DNA of 64,000 nt from Yamagishiella unicocca (lineage: Eukaryota; Chlorophyta; Chlorophyceae; Chlamydomonadales; Volvocaceae): the NCBI GenBank assembly GCA_003116995.1, contig BDSL01000031.1:620001-684000 (forward strand). The letters run 5' to 3'. Shown here in pieces: positions 1-28,791 of this stretch. The notes beneath the pieces are model-generated. The model was given only the letters and a program-made list of their open reading frames with translations. It was not told the origin of the DNA and ran no database searches. A program made the translations under genes and the position numbers. Position 1 is the stretch's first letter, and each line of letters opens with the position of its first letter.

Positions 1-669
1 TAATGCGGCTTTACTGCCGTCGTGAGAATGATATAATATTTGAACCATGAAAGCGCCAACCACGTCCCAAGAGCGGCGACGAAAATGCAGGCAACCGACT
101 AACGCAAAGCTCAGCCCTGAACCAGAACAACTAAAAATCTCGGCACGTGCGGTACCCATCGGTACAGCAAATGAAGCCCAGGTCGCAGCCTCAATCGCAC
201 ACTTCAACGTCCAACCGTTCCTTCCCAACGAATCTTTCTCAGTAAATGTTTATTTGAAGTGGATGCGCTGCTGCCGCCATGGCCACAAGCAAGCGCAGGA
301 TTGGATGTTTTCAACGGACTGCACGTCATCGGCCGATAGCATACCGCACTCGGCTAAGATTGCACGCATGCGTTGTCCTTGAATCACACCACATCACGAC
401 AATCCTGATGAAACCGAAACACTAAAGCTTATCGCTCGGCAGATCACACACGCATCGGACGCAGTAGCGGGGCAGGCTCAACGGTAGCCGCCTCCACGAC
501 GTTTCCTCTCTACACGGAAGGTCCTCTAGAAAACATTTATTTAGGTACCGCTTGCTCTACCCGCAACGATAATCCTCGCACGATTCAGTACGCGGCACTG
601 TGCGCCAAAGCAAACGTTGATAGGTCCACTGCCGCTGCTGCGTTGGAGCCGTGCGCTCGCTCCTCCAGC
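1..669. other. Intergenic / downstream of transporter gene
   Basis: No gene is supported here. A 111-codon open frame at 47-382 (+) has no recognisable domain, splice pattern or algal codon bias. The right part should hold the 3' UTR of the minus-strand transporter, but I found no TGTAA motif on the minus strand in this stretch. Confidence 0.5.
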
Positions 670-3475
670 CTACCGCTTGGGCGCTTGCTCGTAGAAAGTT
701 CCCGATAGCACGCTGCGGGCATTCAGGCGGACGGGGTGGTTAGTGGTTGCCGCCTGCAGGCCGGATTGCCGCCTGCGGCGTGTCGTTAGGACATGGGCGC
801 ACTCACCACACTAGAAGGAAGGCAATGCCGGTCGGGGAAGCGTGCTTGTCCCAGATCATCACATTGACAATGACTGTGATCACCTGACGGGCGAAGAGGG
901 AGGGTGGTGAAGGTGGCAACGTTCAGCGACGGACAGGACCCACCACAACGTCAACGCAGGTAAGCAAAAATGGTGCAAGCCACAACCCGGCCGCCGGCGG
1001 TCGCCTCCCGCCCTACGGAGCCTGTACTCACGCCGGCGGCATCCAATAAACGATTTGCGAGGTTTGGCAGGCTCACCTTGCACAGGATGCCGATGATGGT
1101 GAAGAACGTCGCCGACACAGCCTCCCGCAGGAGGTAGGACGCGTGCGACATGCACACACCCAGCACGCACGACAACACCAGCACCGACACGTTGCTGTAG
1201 TTCCACGACACCGCCATCACAATCTTGAAGTCGTCTAGGAAGGGCAGCAGCGCAATCAGCGGCACCACCGCCAGCACGTTGGCGTAGTACACCCGCCCCC
1301 AGTTGGTCATCTTGAGGGTGTCGCACATGTGCTTCACGTACACTGTGTCGAAGGTGAAGAAAGCATACCTGGCGGCACACACACACACACACACACACAT
1401 GGACGCCTCGCCCTGCCTCCGGATTCCTTGGTCTCTTCGCGCTCAGTCTCCTTCGCGGCTCAGCACAGCATCTATAAAACACATGGACGCCTGAGTGCAA
1501 GTGTGAGTTGCGTATACGTGTTTGCTAACCTATCACATGTACCTTCATCTGGGCGCAAGCGGCACTTCCCATCCGGCACGTGCCGAGGCATCATCATCGG
1601 TGCGCCGTCGTCAATCGTGCGACGCCCTCATCGGCGCGCGATGGCGGTGCGGGGGGTGCAGTGCGGGTGCAGTGCGGGTGCAGTGCAAGGGGTGCCACGT
1701 GGGTGCAGTGCGGGTGCAGTGCGAGGGGTGCCACGTGGGTGCAGTGCGGGTGCAGTGCGGGTGCAGTGCAAGGGGTGCCACGTGGGTGCAGTGCGGGTGC
1801 AGTGCGAGGGGTGCCACGTGGGTGCAGTGCGGGTGCAGTGCGGGTGCAGTGCAAGGGGTGCCACGTGGGTGCAGTGCGGGTGCAGTGCAAGGGGTGCCAC
1901 GTGGGGGCAGTGCGGGGGCAGTGCGGGGGGTGCCACGTGGGGGCAGTGCGGGTACACCCCTCGGGCGCCGGCCCCGGCCTGCGCCCCCGGCCCCTCCCGA
2001 CGCACGCGCTCGCTCGGAGCACCCCAACCCCGCTAGAGGAACCACACAGGCCCAAACGGTCCCTAAGCTCGACGCATGGTGCATCGCAACTGCGTACGAC
2101 GGTGGCACGGCGGGATCGTACGGCAGTCATTGACGCAGCGATCGTACGGTGGTCGCACCCGCCCGGCCCCGCACCCACCAGAGGAACAGCCAGTAATAGG
2201 CGTGTATCCGGAAGTCCGCGTCCACCAGGACGTACCCCACAGAGCCCAGCACCAGCACCACCAGGCACATCCACGACCGCGTGTTGGGCAGCGCGCGGCC
2301 GAGCCAAATATAGTCGCAGATGGAGAGCACCTGCGGGCGGGCGGGCACCATAAGGCACGAGCCGCCCAGTGAGGAAGGGTTGCGACACGCAGGCTGCGCA
2401 GGCGTCACGCAACGAAGTGTGGGTTTCACCGGTGCCAGACATGCTGGGCCGCTAGCGTTGCGCTGCAAAGTGCTGGGTTACCTCCGACGACGGAAGAGGT
2501 GTAATGCTGTTGAAGATAAAGGAGAGCTGCCTTGTGATTGGGCGGTGCTGTTCGCGGAGACTGCAGACGTGTAGACCGAGCGAGTGACTGCGACCAACCC
2601 AGCCCGGCTTGCGGAATACGCGTGCGCACAAGCAGCCCTCCCTGACCGAGTGTGTTGCAGCCCAACCATGCAACCCACGCTCAGACACACGTTGAGTGAC
2701 GGTGTGCCCCTCGCGGCACTACCACTTCACAAATCATGGGACCCTGACGTGCAGCGCCGGGTTCGCGACACAACACCGGCTGTTGAGGGTGTATGAGTTG
2801 GCAGGGTGCCAATGACCAGTTGCTCAGGGAGGAACAGGAAGCACGGCTCCTTGGTGGCACCACATTGCAAGCTCGTATGCATACGGCAAGGTAAGCATAA
2901 GCTGAATCGGCGGGCAGCCTATCAGGTCTGCCGTACCAGTGGTGTAGACGAGCGGAAGGTGATGAACGTCTCCACGTTGGCATTCTGGAGCACCTTTATG
3001 TTAGCCATCAGCGTGCCCAGAAACCTGTACACCGCAAAACGAGCACCGGGACCGCTAAGCTTGGACTGGCAGATGCCATATCACCATAACTAGCAGGTGC
3101 GAGAGTGTAGCGGTGTTGGGTTTGGCGCTGGCGTACACCACCACCCCAGCCCTCTTACCCGATAACAACCCATATAAACTTGGAAACCTTCGCCCATTCC
3201 AGGTTGTCAGCCACGAGCATCCCTGTCCGGTCCCCGAAAAATACTACGACGACACACACAAGGAGCTGAATGGTAAGGATGAACATCGGCGCTGGTACCA
3301 TATGAATCGCTACTTTGTTGATGACCAGCATCAGGGATGAGCAGAAGGCGTAGTAAACAATAATTAGAAGCGTGGATGACCCCATGCCCTTCATGTCCAG
3401 CAGGTTCGGCTGCTCTAGCAAGGGTTGCTTCTCAGCATCGCCTTGTGTACCCGCTGGCCTCATGGTGGTTGTCAT
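670..3475 (-). CDS. GDP-mannose-type nucleotide-sugar transporter (GONST-like)
   Basis: Predicted Golgi multi-pass antiporter importing a GDP-sugar into the lumen for glycosylation. Six exons read 3475-3188, 3065-2937, 2330-2179, 1368-1077, 883-807 and 712-670. All have GT-AG borders and the phases add to exactly 326 codons plus stop, a normal length for the drug/metabolite-transporter superfamily. Family landmarks are the hydrophobic first segments with INKVAIHMVPAP, the block LQNANVETFITFRSSTPLV in exon 2 (substrate-recognition region of GDP-mannose transporters), YVKHM in exon 4, and NVMIWDKHASPTGIA in exon 5. The N-terminus is a short hydrophilic tail carrying a dileucine-like EKQPLLEQ. 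The last exon is only 43 nt and ends in QAPKR. The exon 3/4 intron carries a large minisatellite. The family call is firm. GDP-mannose versus GDP-fucose or another GDP-sugar cannot be settled from sequence alone. Confidence 0.85.
1376..1399. repeat. (AC)n microsatellite in transporter intron
   Basis: About twelve AC dinucleotides lie immediately upstream (in gene sense) of the exon 4 acceptor of the transporter. In the minus strand this is a GT run next to the splice site. Confidence 0.95.
1650..1960. repeat. Minisatellite in transporter intron 3
   Basis: Tandem array built from gtgcagtgcgggtgcagtgc followed by aaggggtgccacgtggg or the variant gaggggtgccacgtggg, with 10-bp sub-repeats. About seven higher-order units occupy most of the intron between transporter exons 3 and 4. 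Long open frames through it on both strands (Cys/Gly/Val-rich or His/Pro/Thr-rich) are by-products of the repeat. Confidence 0.95.
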
Positions 3476-5947
3476 TTCCTAGCGGGAATATGAGAGCTCT
3501 TGCGTCGGTCGTGTACTGAAGTAAGCTGATTACAACGCGTTATCCGCAGGCCAGGACACTGGTATTTTCAACGAAAAGGATGTGGCCTAAGCTTGCCAAA
3601 GGCGCGCAGGAATAAGAGTACGCCTGGACAGGAGCGTCGATCTACAGCAAGGCTCTATGGTCAAGGGTCAAGAGGTTTGTGCGCTTTAACTACCAACATT
3701 GTATTTGGATAAACACTTGGCTATGGGTAAATTCCTTGACGGTCGGAAGCGCAGATAGTGTCGTAATATTGCCACGGCGCCCTTCTTTTATCGTAAGCAA
3801 ATGTACGGGGAAGGAAAGGACGCGGTGAACATTATCATCTACATGGACGCATAATTCGGCTTCATGGGGCGTTAGCGCGCTACCATCTGTTACGGGCGTA
3901 GGGCCCCTGAAGTGTGGCCAATTCTCGTACGGTCAAAATGTGGCAATCTGGCATGTACGTAACCTTGTTCCTATGGGTCTCAGACGCAAGTGGTGGCAGT
4001 TACATAAAGAGTCTTTGCAAATATGCTGGAAAAAGGGGGAACCGCTTTTGGGGTCCCTTAAGTGACGGTTGACCTACGCCCTAAGCTCCGAATCTCATTG
4101 TTCAACCCTCTGGTATTGTTACCGCCCAGGTATTGGCACGTGATAAGATCGACGTCAGTGTTGGGCCGCAATGCACGACCCTACGGTAGAGGAGCAGCGG
4201 TCTTTTCTGAAGACTATTGTGGGTGCACGGAACACCATAATGATTTTCCTCGTGAACTATCCCAGCGACCTCTTCAGTATTAACTACTGTTACGTTTTTG
4301 GAACCGTACGGTCCGTAACAACACCATTGGCGGTAGGCCGGTACTTGAGTTGGGCCTGGGACAAGCGTCAAACTACCCTTACGCAACATCGGCGTGAAAG
4401 AGGAACTGATGAGACCGACCCTGTTGACGATATTTTTCGTCTTGGGTCCATTGCCCGTTCGCCCCCATTGCTTGAACAGAAGCGTGCCGTATGAAAAGTA
4501 AGGATGCGACATCGCAACATCATAAACATTTGGGGTGTTTCTGTAGGGCATAGGGTTGGTTTCGACAATCCTACGCGTTTCCATAAGTTCCGTCGTACAG
4601 GCTTAGGAATTGCATGAGCCTCCTGGCTCGTCTGGGCCTTACGAGCTCCAAGAGCTTGTAATCAATCAATCAATCAATCAAAAACGCGCGCTACGCCGCC
4701 CAAGGTCTCGTAGCAAACTTAGGAGTCCGTAGGAAGCAAACGTTCGTTACATTTGGAGCTAGTGGAGCAACCACAAACAAGCACTTCAAAAATCAAGAAT
4801 AGTGTATGGAAACGGCCCGCTTGGCACTTCCTACGCTACGCCCTGTACGAGCTTAGATTCTCTGAAACCAAAAACACCCCTATTGCACACAAATTAAAAA
4901 TGGGGCGGAAATCCCTGTAAAATGTGATAGGCTTACGGCGATACATTTCTTGGGCCCCTGTGACATGCCTATATGATCCGTTCGCTAAGTAACAATAAGA
5001 GGATGTCCTTTCTGAAGAACATTGAGACCAAGGAATGACCCAGTGTCCGGGGCTTACGGCGAGATTGCCCTCGGTCTAACGCCTCACTACACGTCTACAC
5101 CAGAGGGCCCCAGACCCCCAGTGCTGTCGTTCACCGGCCTTACGCATGTGCCAACACCGTCCAGCCCTAGCTCCCTTCCGCAAGTATTCCGTGCCACCGC
5201 TTTCACCAAGACCGGGGGGCGAGGAGACCCGGTTACACAAGGACGGGGGGGCTACGCCCTAGGCGAGTTCAATGGGGGGGAAGGGGGGCATAGCTGTGAC
5301 CGTCATTGAGATTGAGGCTTCAGGCGCTCGGCCGTCTCTTTGTGGAAGGTCCGAGGCACATGGCGGCCTATGGCGGCGGCTGGCGTAGATACAAAACAAC
5401 GAAAAGGAAAGCTTTCCGCACCTTTTCATAGGGGAGATAGCCGGGAGAGCAAGGGCCGCCTTTCTGACGGACTACCATTGGGTGAGGCTCGGCGCGCCTA
5501 TTTTCATACAGCCGCCCTCACTTACCCCAGAGCTCAAGGACCCCTCGCAGAGCGTGAAACTCAAAACGTCGTGCCGCCAGATACCTCCTGGTTGCAGGCC
5601 CCACCTCACCTCCAACACAGCCACTACCCCCAGTCTTGCATTTGTGGTGGGTCCGTGAAGGCCAGGACTGGCGGACCAGGGGGTCTTTTGCTTGGCGGAA
5701 AAGTCGAGGTCTGGGTGGAGGGGTAATGCGTGGCTTGCAGATAAATAATGGCTCATTATTATGTGTCTCTTACTGAGTCACACCCATGCGATTTGCAATG
5801 GGGTAGGGAGCATGAAGCTGGGCTCTGGTCCTAGGTTAACTCTGCGCTGGTACGACATCGACGTGCGCGCAGAGGCAAAATGATGTGCAAGTTACAAAAG
5901 TGGACTTGTATACATACCTTTAACACTGTTAGCTTTTGAGTGCAAGA
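3476..5947. other. Intergenic, less GC-rich stretch
   Basis: Separates the 5' end of the transporter from the next plus-strand gene, so it should hold both promoters. About 3500-5000 is clearly less GC-rich than the genes. Small open frames (for example 5022-5309 and 5340-5726 on +) show no family resemblance. I see no RNA gene or mobile-element structure. Confidence 0.5.
4661..4680. repeat. (AATC)n microsatellite
   Basis: Five perfect AATC units in intergenic DNA. They are too short and of the wrong unit to be telomeric. Confidence 0.9.
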
Positions 5948-7747
5948 ATGCTGCGCTCGGCCGAAGTCGTGGGCGCCTTGCACCGCGCCGGCGCCAGTTT
6001 GGGAGCGCCCAGCGTTGCCCGGAACCTGAACACGCTGGTGGAGAAGTTCACCTTTGGCAGGCAAGTTCCTTGATCGACGATGCCGCGGTTCATTGCCGAT
6101 TGTGTCGGCGTAATCACCATCAACGTGACACCTGTTATCCTCTACTCTTCACTCCTACAGTGCGGCCGACGGCCCCACCTCCAGCCTGGGCAGCAGCATT
6201 AAGCTGAACGTCAAAGCCAATGCTAAGAGCGTTGATGTGTCGGTATCGGCCGGGGCCGGGAGCGTAAAGGCGACATATGCACCTTCAGACCTGCGTAAGG
6301 CAGCTGCTACGCCTCTGGTTCTCCAGGACGTATCAAGGTGCGCGCAGCTTGTTGTGCTTCTGTCGGGATGCAAGGATTGTTGGCTTGACGCCCAGTCTTG
6401 CTCAGCCGGTGTCAGCAATTGTGTTCCACATGAAGGTGATAAAAGGAACCGAACGCAAGCTTGTGGGATGCGTCTAAGCCCAGCATCAACTCGTTTCTCA
6501 TCGCTGTGCAGGATCTCCACCGCCCACAGCTCGTTCATGAACTACCTGCTTACGTTGACTCATGAGCGCTATTCGGTCCTGGCGTCGTGGCCAGACTTCA
6601 CCAAGGCGGTGAGTGGCAGTGCAGCACTGCGCCGGGTTGACGAAAGTGGGTTATGCGGCAGATTTGACATGACGAAGGAACTGCTAAGTTCGATTCAGTA
6701 TGGGATAAAAATGATTGGGGGGGCACGGTGTTAGGTTTTGGTGGCGGCGGGTTCAACGCCCCATTTGAAGCGTACGCGCGTTGTACATGCAGGGGTCGAT
6801 CCCATTGTTAATAACTCACACACATGTGTTTGTTCTCCCCTCCCCCCCTCCCGCCCCGCAGTACGGCAAGGACTACTACTACCGCGCCCACCCTGACGAC
6901 CTGCGCAAGTTCTACTCCATGGTGGACGAGTTCCACCGGATGTGGGACGTGGTGACGGAGTTCGGCAGCCTGTCGGGGCTTGCGGGACAGCTGGTGCCTG
7001 GTGAGGCGTGGGATGGGGGGCAATCCCGTGGAGAGACTGGTGGAGGGGAATCGAGTGAACCGGCTTGGGAGGAAGAACGTTACTAGGGGCCGAGGATGGC
7101 GAAACAGAGAGGGGTGTTTCGAGGGGAGGGGGGGGCCTGTGGGCTGTGGCTGAGGGAGGGCGGGCGGGAGGGGCCCGCCAGCCGCCCCGCCGCTGGGCGC
7201 ACCAACTTTGGAAAATTGGGCGGGATGGTGCGCTGGTAGTGCCAAAAATGTTGTGATGTTTTTGGAAGTGTTTGGAAATAATGCATACGCAGCAGCGCGC
7301 CGGAGGCTTGCCTACCAAGTAAAATGTTTCAGGGTCGAGGGCATACATGCGGCGTGCATGCCTATTTGCGTGCGTTGGGAGTTTCGAGCCGCGATCAAGG
7401 AGGGATGTGGCTCTGATAAGGGATCAGCTTGCGCAATGGCACTCGACACGCAGTGCTGGGCCGAACTGGACTGATCCCGGGCGGCTGGCCCTCCGGTCCG
7501 TTTAAGATGGCTTGCCAACTCGCAGGCTGGGCTTTGGGGAACATCAGGTCGGGCATTACGTTATGGCGGGCATTACGTTATGGCGATGTAGGGCGATCGA
7601 CGCCTTTGGGTCCTCGTGTCACACAACGCACCCTCTCCCCGGCCCCCAGGCTACCGCGTGCGTCGCCACAACACGGTGCACCCCGCCCTGGGCCCCGCCA
7701 CCGCGGATGGTGCCGTGGTGCAGTTCCTGCTGGCGCACGCCAAGTGA
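5948..7747 (+). CDS. Hypothetical protein, five exons, 207 aa
   Basis: Not a family I recognise. The exons 5948-6060, 6161-6337, 6512-6608, 6862-7000 and 7650-7747 join in frame (624 nt including TGA), which strongly supports a real gene. The start at 5948 opens a basic/hydroxylated, acid-poor N-terminus (MLRSAEVVGALHRAG), compatible with an organelle presequence. The middle is a Ser/Ala/Val/Lys-rich segment. The C-terminal half is aromatic and charged (FMNYLLTLTHERYSVLASWP, then YGKDYYYRAHPDDLRKFYSM and HRMWDVVTEFGSL) and looks like a folded helical domain. The first intron appears to start with GC (ggcag|gcaagt) instead of GT. All other introns are GT-AG. No membrane segment is seen. Confidence 0.7.
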
Positions 7748-8235
7748 TGCGATGCGGCGTGAAGCGGAGGGAGGGGAAGCAAGTGCGGATGATTGGGCCT
7801 TTCGGACAAGCTGGCGGCTGCATTAGCCGCTGAGACAGGCAGCAGCGGGTCGGGGGCAGGCGAGCCGGGAGTCGTGCAGAGCCCCAGCCCCTCCTCCCAC
7901 CGTTGCCCGTGCATGAATGGAAGGGACGGGGGAGGGTGCGCTCGCTACCACCAGGGGTGCCCGTTGAACCTGTCAGGTCAGGATTTGTGCCGCCCCCTTT
8001 TTCGCCATGCCTATTTCCGAAGAGGTGGGTAGTTTTGCTTGGATGGGTTGGTTTGGGTGTGGCCTCCCTGGGCCCTAGGGCGCCCCTTGCACGTCTGTTT
8101 CCGACACGTGGGTGCATGGCGGCGGGTTGAGGATCGCGGCGGTGGTTGTCTGCCTGGTGGGTCTAGATGTCATCAACAGAGGACAGAACACGTCTGAGAT
8201 GTCGCCGAAGTGGAGATGGAAGCAGTTAGGACCCG

Positions 8236-8240
8236 TGTAA
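8236..8240 (+). promoter_or_regulatory. Candidate poly(A) signal TGTAA, hypothetical gene
   Basis: A TGTAA pentamer, the usual green-algal polyadenylation motif, lies about 490 nt after the stop codon of the 5948-7747 gene. Further TGTAA motifs lie near 8590 and 8635. Confidence 0.45.
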
Positions 8241-8954
8241 AAGTGACGATTTGAAGCCATTTTCCGATCCTTGCGTCGTTCCTGCCCCGACTCACACCTT
8301 GGTGTGGCTGGCTGCTGCGCCGAGACGCGGCGGTGCCTGGACTGCGTGCGGCAGACAGCGGCAGGCAGCCCGGCTGACAGCTGGATACACCTCATGCCCC
8401 CCTGCTGCGTTGACACCAACAGACACTGAGAACCGTGACGAGGGCTGCTACGTACTGCGCGCTAGGGGTCTATCGCGGTACGGGTCCCCATGCGTCGCAG
8501 GGGGAAGGACGAAGGAGGCGGGCTCAAACTCATCCGCATGTGGGTGCGCATGGCATGCAGATTTGGCGGGTTTGGGGTGGTGGATGACTGTAAAAGCGGC
8601 CTAGTAGCGGCCGCCCAATGCGAGCACTTTTTATCTGTAATAGCGGTGGTGGTGGTGGTGGTGCTTGACGGCCGGAAGGAGCGGCGAGCCCACCTCCTCG
8701 GACTGGGGCCACAGCGCTAGGAACCTACGACAGGGCCCAGCTCGCCGCCACGTCATCCCTCTCGTCGCAGCAACAGGGTGCCCCACACGGCAAGCCGCCT
8801 TCTCGTCCCCTCCAGGGGCGGCGTACGTCCCCTCCAGGTGCCGCGTACGTCGTCAGCCAGGAGGCCGCCTTCCAGGGGTTCCCTCCAGGTGCCGCGTACA
8901 TCGCGATGCAGCAGCGCCTGATGCAGCTTCTTTCCATTCCGACCCAACTTCCAC

Positions 8955-8959
8955 TTACA
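8955..8959 (-). promoter_or_regulatory. Candidate poly(A) signal TGTAA, NBAS-like gene
   Basis: On the minus strand this reads TGTAA about 340 nt beyond the NBAS-like stop codon, a typical 3' UTR distance in Chlamydomonas-type genes. Confidence 0.5.
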
Positions 8960-9299
8960 CGCCCACACACCTCCACGCATGCGCCAGTACATCCGGGCGG
9001 GGGACTGGCGGTCTAATGGCTGCGGCATGATGAACAACATGCGGTCTGGCGCCTCTCGCATCACCCCCGAACCAACACCCTGCTCGCCGCCCCGAAACCA
9101 CAAGCTCTAACGACTACCCCCCCCCAAACACCGCCTGTACGGCACCGCCGGCGCACGTAGATCTGTTCTATCACCTGTACGACACCTGCCGGCCTTCCTG
9201 CTTCCCCCCAACCCCTACCATTCCACACATCACACCCCGTGTCGTATCCCTCTGCCCGCTCCTTCTATTCGACACACTGCATTTCATCTCCCGCCCGGC

Positions 9300-26636
<17,337 letters not shown>

Positions 26637-28791
26637 AGCACCGGTCTACCCGAGGCTGCTTATTTTAACAGGATTTAGCCATGGGCTGACATGGCTATGA
26701 ACTAGCACGCTGCTCAGTATTTGCGAAGATGCATATAAACCGGTAGTAGACGGAATTAGTACAGAATGGTGGGTGACCAAACGTTCCGGGGATACCGGAT
26801 ACGGACGAAGCCTAACCGTCACGACCCGATGCAGCTTCGCCATGGGGGACAAGAACCAACATCTCATTTTGTGTGCAGAGTTGTCGCTGCTTAGTGGTCG
26901 GAACATCAGCGCCCAGAGGTGTCGATGAATCGCCATTGCTGTTTAGCCCGTTCCCTGACGTGAAGTGATTTGACACACCCCCTCACACCCTGACACACCG
27001 CGTGACCAAGATAAGCCTGAGGCGCTCTGCTGTGGCTGCCGCTTGAAGGATTATCGGTTTTCCTGGGGCCGTTTCGAGACCCGGCTATACCTCGCGGGCT
27101 AGCGTTCGCAACCCTTTTCCAGCTTCCCACAATGTAGCATTCGAATCCATTTCATTTATGCAAGCCCAGGGGCGTGGAAGGTCCAGATGAACCAGGATGC
27201 TCAGGGGTCGGCATGGCCAGTGCCCTGTCGTAAGAACTTCAGTATGGCACGCATCGCTCCCACTTCCCTGCCGCTGTCTCCAATCCGATACTTACTAAAT
27301 TTCGTCCGTGTCCCTGGCCCCTCGAGGTTTATCATCCAGCAGGATGAGATAAATGCGAACGAGTATGACGTATACGCCAAGCTGGCTCGGCAGACGATGC
27401 GTTTTTGCATGCCATGCGTACCCGGTCATCCGCAATAAGACAAATTGCCAGTTGGCAAAGAGATGAAAACCCTTATGGCCAAACCACCACCACCCCACTT
27501 TGAAGGCTTTCTTTTTTACGTTTCAAGCATAGGAAACAGCGTGTCCTGGGCCTGATGGCTCGCCGCCCTAATGCGCATTCCAACTAACTACATCCGGCTG
27601 GCCTTCCCTGCACTTTGCGATCCTCCCTCTTCCAGCAATCAGAGGCTGCAGCCACCTCAGCTTAAAACTGCATCTCTTCAGTGGTCCCAGCCACAGACGG
27701 CTGCGCCCAGAGGCTGATGACTGTCCCAACTGGCTCTGACCACCCGAATTGTCACTGATTGCCCCCGACTGTACTCGCCGTCCACTGACTGCCTACCATC
27801 CGACTGCCTCCCACCTTCATGCAACTTACATGACCGCCGACCCCCTTCCTGCCCCCTCACCGACTTCTTTTGACGGCCTCTGACCGGCCTGATTGCCTCC
27901 GACTCCCCCCTGGGTGTCCCTAGCTACACCCGGCTGTCCCTGGGTGTCCCTAGCTACCCCTGGTTGTCCCTGGCTGCCCATCTTGCATGTGGGGTTTGTA
28001 TGGTAAGGTAGGATGGCAGGAGCTGACGGTGAAGTTACAGCCCTGAAGTTGTATGCGTATAGGTGGGCTGGAGAGTGAATGTCGTGTGGGGACGGTAGGT
28101 TTGGTGCGGCGTCTGCAGCGATGGACATGTGAGGGGGTCAGCATGACGCTAGTTCCTGCCGTGTACAGCATAAACCTGATCTTGATTACTGCTGCGTACA
28201 GCATGCGCACCCCAGCACTGTGATGAGGCTCTGGCGGGCGGGGGCGTGTGCGCAAGGCGCATGTGGAGCCATGTGGAGCTCAGGTGCGGTGGTTGTGTCT
28301 TCTCTCCAGGACACGGTAGCGTTGTATCAAGACATAAAAAGCAACCTTGTTAAGGGGATATAATGCTGATTGCGTGAATGTGTGAGTTTTCAAGCTGAGG
28401 CTCGTCCGGTCCAGATGAGCCGAGAGGCACTGTTTCATTTTCATGGAGCACGGAAATGGAAAAGCCTAGACCAAAAGAATAAAATTGAAGTTATTACTGC
28501 TTAGATGGTGCTTAGTAGCTTAGATGATTGCAATGGCAGCAGCAACGGAAACGTACGAAGGGTACGTCGCAGCTAGGGCCCAATGGCGTGTACCTGTAGA
28601 GGCAATAAGTTGCATACTGTTGAACAATCCACTATGCATGATATGCAATGTGAAGTTGCCTACTGGAATGCCAGTATACGCGCCCTATCATAGTTATAGT
28701 TTGACTGCACCCATACACCTGGCCAGGCCACAAGGAGAGTGAACCAGCATAGGCACACATGAAAAGGTTATGCTGCCTATGATTTAGGCAA
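26637..28791. other. Divergent intergenic region, NBAS-like / sulfotransferase A
   Basis: Should contain both promoters. It is moderately GC-rich with no domain-bearing open frame. At 27905-27985 there is a small tandem array built on tgtccctgggtgtccctagc. I see no RNA gene. Confidence 0.5.
27905..27985. repeat. Short tandem array
   Basis: Two to three imperfect copies of ctgggtgtccctagctacmc followed by cggctgtcc-type spacers, about 35 bp per unit. Confidence 0.75.

Larger units (their letters stand above)
7748..9299. other. Convergent 3' regions of hypothetical gene and NBAS-like gene
   Basis: Tail-to-tail intergenic space with candidate poly(A) motifs for both genes. Around 8803-8905 a short motif (cctccaggtgccgcgtac) recurs imperfectly three times inside the probable NBAS-like 3' UTR. 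No further gene is supported. Confidence 0.5.

Noticed and set aside
47..382. 111-codon open frame upstream of the transporter
   Set aside because: No domain, no algal codon bias, no splice context, and it lies where the transporter 3' UTR should be.
1522..2442. Long open frames on both strands rich in Cys/Gly/Val or His/Pro/Thr
   Set aside because: They are translations of the minisatellite inside a transporter intron.
4661..4680. Possible telomeric remnant
   Set aside because: The unit is AATC, not the TTTTAGGG type of these algae, and there are only five copies.
5022..5756. Open frames on both strands in the intergenic region
   Set aside because: They overlap each other, lack motifs and have no plausible splice partners.
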